Shown here: positions 34,761 through 46,698 of the stretch, piece after piece
Layout of the letters: every line of letters begins with the position of its first letter
How positions within the stretch are numbered: position 1 is the stretch's first letter
Assembly (NCBI GenBank): GCA_015680905.1
Contig: CM027384.1
Coordinates: 73,875,501-73,939,500 of the forward strand
Reading direction: 5' to 3'
Origin: Coptis chinensis
Taxonomy: Eukaryota > Streptophyta > Magnoliopsida > Ranunculales > Ranunculaceae
DNA: 64,000 bases
Notes under the pieces: generated by a model
The model's database searches: none
Seen by the model: only the letters and a program-made list of their open reading frames with translations
What the model was told of the DNA's origin: nothing
Program-made: the position numbers and the translations under genes

Positions 34761-35243
34761 GTGATGTCTTTGATTGATGTACTATGAATGTTACTCCTGT
34801 GGCATCTTGATTTTCAACTTGAAGAGTAACTTTGCTATGCTACATCTCACAGTGTGGTCACCCTCAATTGTTCTTTACTTCTAGATTTCACTGGTTTCTT
34901 AGACTGCGAGACCTATGTCAATAATACGAGATAAGCTATTGAATTGGGGAGTAGTTTTTCAAAGTGGCCGCATTCTGGGCTGATCTTCGTTAAACCTTTT
35001 GTACCAGTTTGTTGCATTCAAACCATATCTTAGGTCATGCTACAATTCGTGTCTGACGTCATGACCTTGTCATTTGACATTGCGTCTTATGTGTCCACCT
35101 TTTTCTATCTTCTTGATATGCTGCGATGATCTTGGAATCTCATGGGAGGTATGATGACTACCTAACAACGTGTTTTGTTATTCTTTATGCCTTGTGTTAT
35201 GACCCTTGCTACACCCATCGTCGTTGTTATTTCGAGATCTGGA

Positions 35244-35522
35244 TCACCTCCTCGAATGGGACGAATGCCTGCTTGACCTTGAGTGATTTGGATGATTTTC
35301 AAAGATAGGTTCCAATAGACGGAATTTACCGTTATTATCATGCAAGTAGTTGTGTTCATTTTCTTTTATGAACATTTGCATAATCATTTCTAACATAACG
35401 TCTTCATCTCCTATCTCTATATTTTCTGGATCTACTTCGTTTGCATTTGTAGCATCTAGATCTTGAGAATGAGTTGTTGGAGCTTGAGGTCGTATACATC
35501 TAGATCTGGGTTGTCGTGGCAC
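35244..35522 (-). CDS. Short ORF in LTR element, unknown
   Basis: A 92-codon minus-strand ORF with an acidic middle (NANEVDPENIEIGDEDVMLEMIMQMF) and a basic Ser/Arg/His end. It may be a gag remnant or chance; no domain is recognised. Confidence 0.25.
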   Translation of the reverse strand: MPRQPRSRCIRPQAPTTHSQDLDATNANEVDPENIEIGDEDVMLEMIMQMFIKENEHNYLHDNNGKFRLLEPIFENHPNHSRSSRHSSHSRR

Positions 35523-36257
35523 TTGGAGATGTGAAGGTTGAGCTTGCAGATCTAGTGTGGCTAGTTAATGCATTGCGGTTTGATTAATCGGAACTTCAGG
35601 ATTTGGTAAGTTGTTTTCTTCTTCTTGTCATGTTCTTACATTTTTGCCCATGTAAAAAGGTGTCTTCAGTTAGACCCTGTGCACTTTTGAAAAAATGGGC
35701 AAGTCGTGAACCTGGAGCTCTATGTGAACCCATATGGCACAGGAGTTGAGTTGTCTATGGTTAGACCCCTAGTGCTTCGACAATATAAGTGAAAACATAC
35801 CATGTTAGCCTAGGGCATAGAAGGTGTCCTTGATTTCCCTTATGATGCTTTCCACTAGTGTTTCCCTACTTTTGTTGCTTACTAGTGCTACCCACTTTTG
35901 GTGCCCAAAAATATTGCTCACTAGTGGTTCCCACTTTTGGACAGAACCAGAAGTGTTGCTCGTTGGTGCTGCCCACTTTAGTGCATACGAGATGGTGTCG
36001 TCTTTCTCCGTTCTTGTTATTTGTTATATTGTATTCAGTCCATATGCTATAGTTTACATTAAATTTGATTGTGTTGTAGAAGTGGCCACGTTATTGTCGT
36101 TGTCTATCTTGTGGTTGTTTCCTTTTGATTTATGCTGACAATTTTGTAGCGTCTCCTCTGTAACGATGGTATTGTCTTGTGTACAGTTATGTTTTCCATT
36201 TTTGAAGCTTGTTTGATATCGAGTAACAACCGTTGATGGAACTTGAAAGTAGTAGAT

Positions 36258-36539
36258 CTAGTTTGGCTGATAGTTGAAATTTGAATGTTTGTTTAACTTC
36301 TTCATTCCGCTTTTTGCCATGGTTAACTTTGGTGTTATTCTCTGTAAGGGTGTGAGATATGATAACATCTTGGAGCACTTGAGGAAATTCTCTTGCGTTT
36401 TCACCACACCATTGTTGATAGTTGTACTAGCCTCCCTTTGTTTAGTTGCTTCGATCTGCAAGTTGTCGTTAAGTTTCTTTGTTTTTCTGAGCCTTTGACG
36501 CAACACTTCTAGGGTCAAGCTTTTATCATCTGTCTCCAT
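36258..36539 (-). CDS. Possible gag N-terminus remnant of the LTR element
   Basis: Minus-strand ORF starting METDDKSLTLEVLRQRLRK about 290 bp after the PBS, the usual place for a gag start. It is rich in charged residues and predicted helical (RQRLRKTKKLNDNLQIEATKQ), then runs to a stop after 93 residues. There is no CCHC knuckle. A gag origin is inferred from position. Confidence 0.4.
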   Translation of the reverse strand: METDDKSLTLEVLRQRLRKTKKLNDNLQIEATKQREASTTINNGVVKTQENFLKCSKMLSYLTPLQRITPKLTMAKSGMKKLNKHSNFNYQPN

Positions 36540-36810
36540 ATTTTATAGATCTACATCTCGTCATTATGAGGAGAATTAAAGATATTGGCTAGTGAGACCG
36601 TGAAAGTTTAGATATGGGCTTTCGTGGTATTTGAAGCTGCAAAGGTGATGCCTTTTGGTATGGTGGAACTTGATTGACTGGATCTTCAAGATTTACTAAG
36701 TTGTTTCCATTGGACTGTTATGTTCTTGCCTGGTTGTTTACTTGAGATCTTGTAGTTGTCGCCATTAATGGAGCTTGAAGAAAAAACGTGGAAGAGGGCC
36801 CATTGATAAG

Positions 36811-36827
36811 AACCGCAGATGGCGCCA
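36811..36827 (-). other. Primer-binding site
   Basis: The minus strand reads TGGCGCCATCTGCGGTT, four bases after the LTR end at 36832. A TGGCGCC start is typical of tRNA-primed plant Ty3-type elements. Confidence 0.75.
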
Positions 36828-36831
36828 ATTA

Positions 36832-37238
36832 TGTTTGGGCAGTGATTCACCTAAACACACTAATGAAGTCGTAAGGGGTGTCGATTGTGGTGGAGGAGAG
36901 ACTGAACCATGTCGATGGCTGCCTACGTATCCAGAGTATTTTCTGGAATCAAGTTTTCATGTGCGTAGTTCTTTGTTGAAATGAAATGGGGTATTTATAG
37001 GTGAGCAATAAGTGAGGTTTCTTATTACCTAAGAAATATAGTTTCCATAATAGTCAGAATATTTTCTTATTGAGCAATAAAAGTAGGCCAGCATAGTAGA
37101 CACTAAAAATAGGCCGCACTAGTGGGCAATGCATGTAGGCACCTTAATAGACACACAAGTAGGTCATGCTAGTAGGCGGTGCTATTGGGGTGCCCAATGA
37201 TGGTCGTATGTAGGGGTACGCATATAGTGGCACATACA
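36832..37238 (-). repeat. 5' LTR, 407 bp
   Basis: Plus strand TGTTTGGG...CATACA. It contains a ggtatttatagg motif (36992 region) that could be a TATA-like element in either sense. It pairs with 32243-32649. Confidence 0.9.
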
Positions 37239-37243
37239 ATCAG
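37239..37243. repeat. Target-site duplication of LTR element, right
   Basis: atcag, identical to 32238-32242. Confidence 0.85.
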
Positions 37244-40200
37244 ATTGTCCCTAGTGCAGTTCGAGTAGAGTTTGGTTGCTAAATTGGCCGTGCTTCGAAT
37301 TGAAAAACAAAAAGCTCCAAGGAGAAAGTAGGATAGAACATGTTCCATTCACTAGTTCATTGGTACACAACTTAAATTCTACTAGTAATTGCGCACGTAC
37401 TTTGCACATAAACCTCAATTTTTCTCTAATACTAGCATTTTGGGTACGCTCATCGAGTGTGAAACCTATTCTGGCACGCGTGGTGCGCCTGTTGTTTTTC
37501 ACACTTATTTTATGCTACCTATCCGAAACCAAAATTAATCAGGTTAATAAAAAACTCCGATTCCAAAATTCAAATTTGAATCGATCATTAAAAATTTAAA
37601 TTCCCAACCCGATTTGTTGCTCTAGATGTACGGAGGTCCCACTAATTATTCGTTTAATTCGGAAAACATTTAAAAATGTCATATTTTTCAATGATACGGA
37701 ATAATTCATTAATTCGGAAAGAAATCATTAATTCGCGAATTAGTCGTATTGTCACTATAAGTTTGCTGAGTATGTTGTCAAATTTTATTGTATTTTTTTA
37801 TTTTTAGCTTCGTATTATACTCGATCGAATTACTTACGAACCCAAACTTTTGCCGTTTCCGTTTTTTTAATCTAAATTGAAAAAACGAATTCTTATCGAA
37901 GCTTGAATTTTATTTGAATATTTTACGTATCGAATTTTTGCTGTATTACGAATTGCTAACTATGTCACTAACCCACTAATTTAGATTAAATATGTTAAAT
38001 TTTTCAGAAAAATAAAATAAAATAAAATAAAAAATAAAAATAAAAAAGTAATTTCTAAAATTTGTTCGGAATTTTTGATGAAATTGTCGAAATTTCAGAT
38101 ATAATTATCGAAAGTTCAAATGGCATAGATTGTAATAATAGTGTGAAAATTTGTTCAAAATATCTGATGAAATTGTCAAAATTTCAGATAGTATAAATTA
38201 TAATAATAGTATTTAGCGAGGGTAAAATGGAAAAAACAAAAAAACTACGTATGAATTCTGCTATAATTGGGTGGGTTCTACTATCAAAGACCATTAATAC
38301 TGAGTAGTGGAAAATGCTCCTAGTGACCCACGTCAGCTCCCCTTTTTTCTCTGAGACTGACACATCAGATTTTACCTAAAAAAATGAATTCTACGCTTTT
38401 TTTTTTTGACAATTTCAATTGTTCGTCACCCAAAATAGATAAAAACCTCTTTCTATACATTTTTTTTTTTTTTTTTTTTTTTCAATTCTACAAAACACTC
38501 CCAACTCTCAAAAAAAAGTTTCATATCTTCAAACCCTCTCTCTTATTCTTCTCTTCTTCAAATTAAAGTGCCCAAAACTATTAAAAGTGGTTTTCACGTC
38601 CAATATGGATTGGAGTTAGGATCAACAAAAAAGTTACCCACTCACACTTTTAGTTTTCCATTGGCTTTTCTTCATGGTGCTAGAATTTGATTCGATTCTT
38701 TGTGCTGAAAAATTCACAATTTACTTCTGTATATTGATGTCTACAACGAGTTTGGAGTTAATGCAGGAGGGAGGCCTGAAAATGCAAGATGGCGTGCATT
38801 ATTGCTGTCTAATCAATGATCGAAAGTAGCGTCGTCAACCTCAAGTGTTTGGTATTGGTATGTCTATAGTGTTACGAACTTACGATCTATCTTTTGGTGG
38901 TCTATGTCTTTGAATCTTTGATTTCTGCAATTGATTTATTTACAACCCACCCCCCTCATACACATATTGTTATGGATTTTAATTCTTGAATCCTATTCAT
39001 TGTGGTTTTCTCTATTATTCATTCTGCTTTTCCAGTTACGTATTCAGATTCTGCTGAATTGGTGTAATTTTTTTAGATTAAATCTATATCAAACTATTTA
39101 TTTGTACTTGAAATGATATGAATAAGTGTTATATTAGTGGTTTGACAATATAAAATTATAGAGACTAGGAGGTGCTATTAGAAACTTAACAGGTGCAATG
39201 TGAAAGGTTTAATAACTTCTTTAGTTTAATGTTGACGCCATCTAGCTCTATATCTTCTACAAACATGCGTAGGCACTGTCTCACTTTCTTTCTTCCAGTT
39301 TTTATTTTCTTTCTTTGCTCGATTGAATACGATCGTCAATAAGATTATTTTCTTCCTCTTCAAATTGGAAATTTGGATAATCATTAGTTTTCAATAGATA
39401 CTAGATAGTACCTTTCAATTTAATTTTGGAGTAGATGAGGATTTTGTATGTATATCTTTTAATTAATAGCAGTCGAAGGAACCCATTTTGCTTGAGGTAC
39501 AAACTTCCCTAATTTTTGTATTTGGGTTTCTTTAATTTTTCTCTTTATATATTTCTGTTTCATTCTTTTCAAATGAACAACTTGATCTTTTGAGTTTTTG
39601 AAAACGCTTTATCAGTTATGGAATGCAAGACGAACACAACCATGGGAATACAAGGTATGGCCGTCTTAAAATGTTATTCATTGTATCAGTTGTAGTGAGC
39701 ATAAACATTTTGTTAGTAGGCCTAGCACAGCTCGCAAAGAATCATTGTAACAGATACTTTGTACTTGGCAATTTGAGTTGCACTTTGAGAATTTTAAATT
39801 TTGCAGAGCGAGGGTTGAATCGCGAAGTCAGTTCCTTGGGTAAGGTCTGCCTCACCAAAAGCATTTTCATATCAAAACAATTTCTTTAAAGTTAAAAGCA
39901 TCTATGCAATTAATAATTGTTACTCGGGACAGTCCAAATGCACTGAGATCTCATGTTCTGGAGGTATCCTCGTGTCTTGATATAATGGATGGATTATGTC
40001 GTGTTGTTCTTTGCTAGGCCACCATTTTGATAGAAGTAACCGTGTCGAAGCTTCAACATATACTGAAAAATTGGCTCTTCAACAAGATCAAAGAAGAAGA
40101 GACTTCACTAGGTAAGTAATTGAAGTTGATGTACCCTTTTTTGCAGATTTCAATTGTTCGTAACCCAAAAAAAAAAAAAAAAAAAAAAAAAAAGCCTACC

Positions 40201-41498
40201 ACTTCTTATTCACTGCCATTACCACCACACTTGCTACACATTAACCTCAAGCCATGGCCACCACCACAGTGCCTGCAACTCACTTTTCTTGGGCACCCAT
40301 TTACAAGAAGCCACTATCTGAAACTCTGGTAGGAATTGAAGTGTATTCTTTATGGCAGTACTGAATTAGAACGAGTTCTAGAAGCATACCTAATCCAAAC
40401 AGTTCGTCTCCTCCGTATTCCCAAATACTAAAATCACAATTTCCGTCAAGTCTCTTCGATTCTTCCCAATAAAACTTGCGAGAAGTCCTTGAAGATTGAA
40501 AGATTCAATTGCTCTGGACTCTAGTTATCCGGATCAAGGGTTCCAACCGTAAGTAGCAAATCAACTTTATATTTTCCCTTCCCACAATTTTTGGATTTCT
40601 GGATCAATTAGTAGTATGAATTCATGCTATTGAAAGTGGTTTTCTAAAAAAAAATCCCGGCTTTTTCCTCCTGTAGTACCAGTTATCCTGATTTGTTGTT
40701 TCATTTGATGTTTAATTTATTCTATGTTACAGGAAATGTTGTCTACAAAGAGTAATGTACATTTGTATTCCAGTGTAGATTCCCAGTGTAAGTTTATCTC
40801 CATATGTAAGTTCAATCTCATTTCACTGTAAGTTCCTCCCTAATTTCCGTTCTTGCTTAATTTGGTCATCTTCATATGTATCCATTTCCGTTCTTGCTTA
40901 ATTTGGTCATGTTCTCCATATTTAATTTTATGTGTACATATATTTATCATTTTGTTTGTATCATTGTATGTGTTTACCTCTATAGGTCAAAGTGGCTATA
41001 ACTCAAAGAAGGAGCTTTAATACGACTCATCAGGTTGAGTTTTAACACTTTGAAGGTTTTGTTTTTTCAATTATGAAATCTACTTTCAATTTGTGTAATA
41101 TGATATTTCCATGTTGCATGACTAAGGAAGCTCATGCAAGGATGGAATGCTAGAATGCTTCGTCCTTTTCATTGAAATCAGTGGGGACAATATCCATATA
41201 TTATATATATACTTCAATTTTTTTATCCATTTCGGTGTAGACACCCTCCTGACGTTTACCAAAAGAGCTATAACTGCATCTATGATATATAGGTCGATAA
41301 AAAGTGCGCAGAACCTACCTCCTCCTACTTTTGGCTATTTTTTGCTTCAATATATAAGAGACTATCCAAGATTTGTTTTTTACGGTGTCATTCCTTTCTT
41401 TCTCCATGCAAGACTATATTGAACCAATACCTGTTAAATACTTAAGTTAGATGCTAAGTTTATTGACAAAGGCCTCGAATTTGCACATGCGATTTCAG
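37244..41498. other. Non-coding stretch with homopolymer tracts and possible orphan exons
   Basis: No intact gene is seen. There are T and A tracts near 38459-38482 and 40168-40194. A 30-bp match (atttcaattgttcgt(c/a)acccaaaa) recurs at about 38409 and 40145. Two short blocks with splice-like borders, near 39616-39652 (YGMQDEHNHGNTR) and 40017-40110 (HHFDRSNRVEASTYTEKL and on), look like decayed exons of an unidentified host gene. Confidence 0.5.
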
Positions 41499-43070
41499 AA
41501 TACAAAGTTAAAGCAGGACAAGCGCAGACTATCAGGAAATCTGAGCCTCCTGTAGAGTTACTACCTAAAGCATGACCATCATCTACGCTGCCAGCATACT
41601 TTTTTGATACGAATGAAACGAAAAGGCAGAAAACTGGTAAAACAAATGATTTAAGTTTCCTTCTTTGAATGATTTTTTCGTCATCAACACCCTAAAACTA
41701 GATTGGACTTTTGGTTTCTCTCTCCAAATATGGTTTTTCCGGGTATCGGGTCATCCTTTATAGCTCTAATCGATATGACAAAACAGAAAACAAAACATTT
41801 TCTTTAGGACTAGAGTACTATACTGGTGTTAGTGAGCTCTCTACTTCTTTGTTAGCCATGAACACCTTTTTAGTTGTCCTTTTTTTTCATTCATTCGATA
41901 TGGTATGTAACTATCATTGACAGATTGTGTTATTTTAATCACTGAATAGTTGAAAATTATAGGATTAGGTACTGGAGAGAAAGATTGAACCGCACTCTCG
42001 GGGTTATGTCAAGTCCTTGGATGTTGTTTCTTCATAAATGGTTTATGGAAAATCAAAAAAAGTTTTGCTTCGACTTCGTGAAGCCACTTGCATCGAAAAA
42101 ACGGATAAAGGAACCATCTATTGTAGTTGTTGCAACAGGGAGAAGAAGGGAAGTAATCCGTCTATCCATTCCAAATACACAACGCAAAGCGGTACTAACA
42201 CACACAGAGTCGGGGGTTCTCTTCCCGAAAGCTTCTTTGATGGCATGGATATCGATGCAACAACAACTATTAATGGTTGAATTTGCACGGCGATTTCAGA
42301 GTACAAAGTTAAAGCGGGACAAGCACGAAATATTAGGAAATCTGAGCCTCCCTGTAGAGTTACTACCTAAAGCATGACCATCATCTACGCTGCCAGCCAG
42401 ACTTTTTGATACAAATGGAACGAAAAGGCGTAAAACCGGTAAAACAAATGATTTAAGTTTCCTTCTCTGAATGATTTTTTCGTCCAACACCCTAAAACTG
42501 GATTGGACTTCTTTTCTCTCCAAAAATATGGTTTTTTCGGTATCGTCATTTTATAGCCCTAATCGATATGAAAAAACAAAAACAAGACATTTTCTTTAAG
42601 ACTAGAGTACTATCTTCGGTCTTAGTGAGCTCTCTACTTCTTTGTTTGCCCCGAACGCCTTTTTGGTTGTCTTTTTTTTTTTTTTTTTCATTCGATATGG
42701 TATGTAACTATCATTGACCAGATTGTGTTATTTTAATCACCTAATAGTTGAAAATTATAGGAGTAGGTATTGGAGAGAAGATTGAACCGCACTCTCGACC
42801 TCAAGTCCTTCGATGTTGTTTCTTCCGAAATGGTTCATGGAAAATCAAAAAGTTTTTTCTTCGACTTCGTGAAACCACTTGCAACAAAAACCGGATAAAG
42901 GAACCATCTATTGCAGTTGTTGCAACAGGGGAGAAGGGAAGTAATCCGTCTATCCATTCCAATCACACAACATGGCAAAGTACTAACACAGGAGTCGGGT
43001 TCTCTTCTTGAAGGCTTCTTTGATGGCATGGATATCGATGCAACAACAACTATTGATGGTTCTAATGTCA
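41477..43070. repeat. 801-bp tandem duplication
   Basis: Copy 1 about 41477-42277, copy 2 about 42278-43070. They share intron sequences such as ctttaggactagagtactat and gatatggtatgtaactatcattgac as well as exons, so this is a DNA-level duplication and not retroposition. From 43428 to 44400 no gene is recognised. Confidence 0.85.
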
Positions 43071-43427
43071 AGCAAATGGACAGAACTCTTCCTGATGGCT
43101 CCTTTGCCAATATGGATTTTGTGACTTACCAAAAAGGTGGATGGTTCAGAAATCAAGCAAGTGAAGGATCCTCTTCCTGAAGGTTTCTTTGAGAAGGATG
43201 ATGCCCACACAAAGAGGGACGTTGTTGGTTCATAAGTCAAGCAAGTGAAGGGTGCTCTTCTTGAAGGCTTCTTTGATAACAAAGGTGCAGATCAACGTGC
43301 ACGTGGCATTGAGCCTGTTAAAATTGATATCAATGAAGTTCTTCTTCTTATTCTCGAATATCCTGCATGCGTGTCTGATGTTTGTAATTACAATTTGCTC
43401 ATTCAATTGTGTAGCACTTTGAAGTAA
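41499..43427 (+). pseudogene. Tandemly duplicated fragment like plant zinc-finger protein 830
   Basis: Two copies of an 801-bp block. Each has an exon (41499-41636; 42300-42438) reading EYKVKAGQAQTIRKSEPPVE and then LPKA*PSSTLPA, and a second exon starting at 41963 and 42761. The copy-2 second exon ends with LLEGFFDNKGADQRARGIEPVKIDINE, matching the conserved LPEGFFD...DxxxR region of ZNF830/CCDC16 proteins (nuclear, splicing and DNA-damage related in animals). LP.GFFD-type motifs recur several times (PESFFDGMDIDATT, LPDGSFANMDF, LPEGFFEKDDA). Shared TGA codons (in LLPKA*) show the duplication followed inactivation. The N-terminal zinc finger is absent. Confidence 0.6.
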
Positions 43428-44400
43428 CAGTACTTATTGTAACGTGTAAAAAGTCGGAATATTAACTTCCATTAATAATTTTACTGTGATCATGAGTTTT
43501 TAGCCCGGCTTAAAACCTTTAGGACTATTTTTTTAAAGGTTAAGTATTTATGTATCTTATTTTGTATAGTCATGTCTTTTTTTTTTCGTTAATTTATCTG
43601 GTATTATTTTTAGAATTGTAGTTCATTTGATTCTCCATTGCACTTTGTGTTTGTGCGTGTGTATGTGTATCTCGCGAATATTCACCCGATTATGTATGCA
43701 CTATGTTAATTTTAAAAGGGCGCATCTGTTACATAGTGTCTTGATTTGTTTTCATTTAGTATATGTCGTTGTTATTTGCGAACTATATAATGCCATTAAC
43801 TTTGGAACTGTTTGGTGTCTAACATTGTGTCTCTATAATATTATTATATTGATATCAATATATCAAATTAGCAAAGTTTGCCTTTTCGTTTCAGTGCTTG
43901 CTTCCCTGAATCCCTAAGCTTTGACACTTCAATTTTTTATCGGTTACTTTATTCTCTTTTTCTTCATTACTCTATCCTCTTTTTAAAAAAATGTCTTGCA
44001 AATAAGTGCATCCAATCTATGTATGTAAGGTACGCGTGTTGAAGTCGATCATATTTTATATTGTGTTAATTTATATGGCATTGAACTTTTATATCTATTT
44101 TTTCTTAACTTTATCATGTTCTCAATGAGTTGGGCGTTTATGTGTTTGTCAAATTAACTGTGGTATAACTTATCAATTTCTTTTTCTATTAGCCTTTTTA
44201 GATCCCCAACTTTTCCTTTGAACAACATGAGAAGTCCATATTAGATATAGTCATGTCTCAAATAAATATTGAAATTTTCTAATGTTTCCCATCTTTTTTA
44301 AACCTCATATGGAAGTTCAACCATTGCTTTCATTATAATAGATATATACATTTCAAAAAAAAATCCTCATGTAGGATTGAACAACAATTCTACAAATCCT

Positions 44401-45146
44401 ATCAGGATGCGTCTTCCACATATTCGCCGGCAAGCAAGGAATAAGAGTTCTCAAGCTACAAACATATTACACAATGTTACAACTAGAGGTACAAATTTTT
44501 CTCTATTAATTATCTACATTATAATTTAATGCATGTTGGTCTTTATAGTTTGCTAACACAGTCTATGTACGTTTTGTTACTTAGTTCACTACAATCAAAG
44601 CTCAAATACATTGTCTACGCGTAAAGTGTCAACACAAACTTCTAGGATTATCAAAGGGTTTTATAGATGCGTGAGAGGATTTATTATGGATCATAACTTC
44701 ACCCCTTACATGATACCCACTCCGATTATTTGTCAATATTGTGGAGCAAAACGATTTATTCGTGAAACATAAATTTGTTGTTCTAAAGGTAGAATAAATC
44801 TTCCAAGCCTAACAACACCTAATGAAGTAAAATAGTTGTTTCTTGATCAAGATGAATGTGGACAACATTTCAGAGAAAATATACGTTCTTACAAATATAT
44901 TTTTTTCATTTATTTCGATGGGTGTTGACCTGGATTAAAAAATTGCAAGTGGTAGGGATGGTGTTTTTTCATATCGTGCACGGGGGTTCTATTTATCACA
45001 TAATAGGGAGCCTCTTACTAACACCTGGTAGCAAACCTAGATTTTTGCAATTGTATGTCTTTGTTGATGATTTTGAAAAACCAATAATTCTCAAGTTTGG
45101 TGAGAATGCTTCCAAAAAGTCACATCACCCCGTTCTATCAATATAA
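44401..45146 (+). pseudogene. Helitron Rep/helicase N-terminal domain remnant
   Basis: A first block (44404-44490, MRLPHIRRQARNKSSQA, then a GT donor) is followed by PTPIICQYCGAKRFIRET (44728-44771), SKGRINLPSLTTPNEV, HFRENIRSYKY, then SIYHIIGSLLLTPGSKPRFL and QLYVFVDDFEK (44990-45080). These match the order and key words of the Helitron_like_N domain (CxxCGA, HFRENIRSYN, YHxIGSLLP, PRFLQLYI). Stops (RET*ICC, EVK*LF) and a frameshift break it and the helicase part is missing. The source element is a plant Helitron unrelated by position to the non-autonomous ones at 50669-58269. Confidence 0.8.
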
Positions 45147-45739
45147 ATATATTATTTATTCAAGTGCCAAATTGCTAGTAAGTCTATATAACTGGGTGGA
45201 GTTCATTAAAGGAGAGAGATGTGATAGGTCTTAATTTGTTTTTTTATTAAAAAACCAAAATAATAATAAATTTTATAGTGGGACCACTGAAAAAAGACCA
45301 AATTTTAGAACCGATGGACAGCTCCAAAATTTGATAGTGGTAGGGCCACGCGTTTGCAACAAAACCTTAAATATGTGCGAGACACGTTTTGCTTTTTTGT
45401 TTTTGGTGGGAGTGGGACTATTTTTTAGAAAAGAAAATGAAAAAAAAAACAAAAATTTCAAACCGCTAGTTCGCCATACCCCTTATAAGTAGTAGAGATG
45501 GTGGTGCTCAAAACTTCCAGTACATGGAGGAGGTGGATTGCAGCAGTTTTTTATGCTAAGAATAATTGATTGTATTGATAGTAAAAATGAAAGAATATTA
45601 CATTGTGTGCTGTGCTGGTGAGAACTTTGAGTAGGCTCTCCAACATTACAAGATACCAGAAATCTAAAATATGTAGAAAGGGGGTTTTCTACCAAGTGCA
45701 CAAAAGTAGGTTTATTCCACCACCATGTACTGCAGCAGT

Positions 45740-45850
45740 TACTGACAACCCGCTGTGCCAGCTATTACGTTACTAAATTGAGATTAGTCCATTAGTTCTT
45801 TTAGATTTGGGAAATTGAAATTAAAGTGTTATTGGCAATAGTTGAAGACT
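45740..45850 (+). pseudogene. Faint 3' relic of the secreted Gly-rich family
   Basis: actgcagcagttactgacaac and the downstream ttagatttgggaaattgaaattaaagtgttattggcaatag resemble the tail codons (actgcagcaattacagctg) and 3' UTR (gtagatttagaagattgaaatcaaatgttatagacaatag) of member D at 31905-32035. No frame remains. Confidence 0.45.
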
Positions 45851-46698
45851 ACTACTAAGTCATTGCTACCCACCTATCCAAGCTTGATAGCTCTCTGTTT
45901 TTCTGTTCAACATAGCTCCTGTGTAGTTGAAGTAATTTCTTTTCATCATTATTATTTTGATAAATGAAATTGTATTCAAACCAATGATTCAATGAGAAGT
46001 TGAGAACACATACAACAAGCTTGAATAGCAAGAGTATAGCTGGAAGGACCAGATACCATGTTTAAAATTGCATCCCTACATTCTTTCACCTATATGATCT
46101 ATAGCTGGAACGACCAGATCATTCTGTGATACTACTCTAGTGTATTTTTCGATGTGCAATTTCCTTTCAGGAGTTCATTTGGAGGCAAGTATAGCTCCTA
46201 TATTGCCTACTATGTTGTAAAGGAAAACTGAGTACTCTTACAGACTAACAGGTCTCTGCCGTCAGCTACTTTAGTCATACCTCCGCTACATATGAATCAC
46301 GCCCATCCCAATTAGCAAAATTTAGATAACAATATAAACAACTCTAGATGAGTTGCATACATGAGACCATCCAAAAAGAGGCAATACGTCATGAAAGACC
46401 AGGTGCACCTTTTCTTCTCCAGCCAAAGAGTGAACTTCAGTTGAATTTCCAAACCGCATAGTCAGCCAGCATGCATACAATGTCCCCCCAGAGATTAGCC
46501 CATGCACAGCATCTGTAAGCTGTAAAAGTTGTCTCCATTAAAGTACAACTATTGGGGGACAAATTAGCTACTACTGTTGTAAATTTCCATATTTGACTCC
46601 AGAAGTCTAGAGGCATGTCAAACTAACAGAGGTCAACCAAGTATAAGCGCTCAAGTTGCAAGGTTTTATAAATTCTTCAACAATAAAAACATCAAGCA

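Larger units (their letters stand above)
32243..37238 (-). mobile_element. Non-autonomous LTR retrotransposon, complete structure
   Basis: 4996 bp with two 407-bp LTRs, a 5-bp TSD (atcag), a PBS-like TGGCGCC sequence next to the 36832 LTR and a purine tract next to the 32649 LTR, all consistent with minus-strand orientation. No protease, reverse transcriptase or integrase domain is visible in the 4.2-kb interior; only short minus-strand ORFs remain. It must have depended on proteins from another element, so it is a LARD-like element. The TGGCGCC PBS is common in plant Ty3-type elements, which is the likely affinity. Confidence 0.88.

Noticed and set aside
40254..40335. Open segment MATTTVPATHFSWAPIYKKP as a plastid-targeted exon
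   Set aside because: Only 27 codons, follows a poly(A) tract, and no partner exon could be found.
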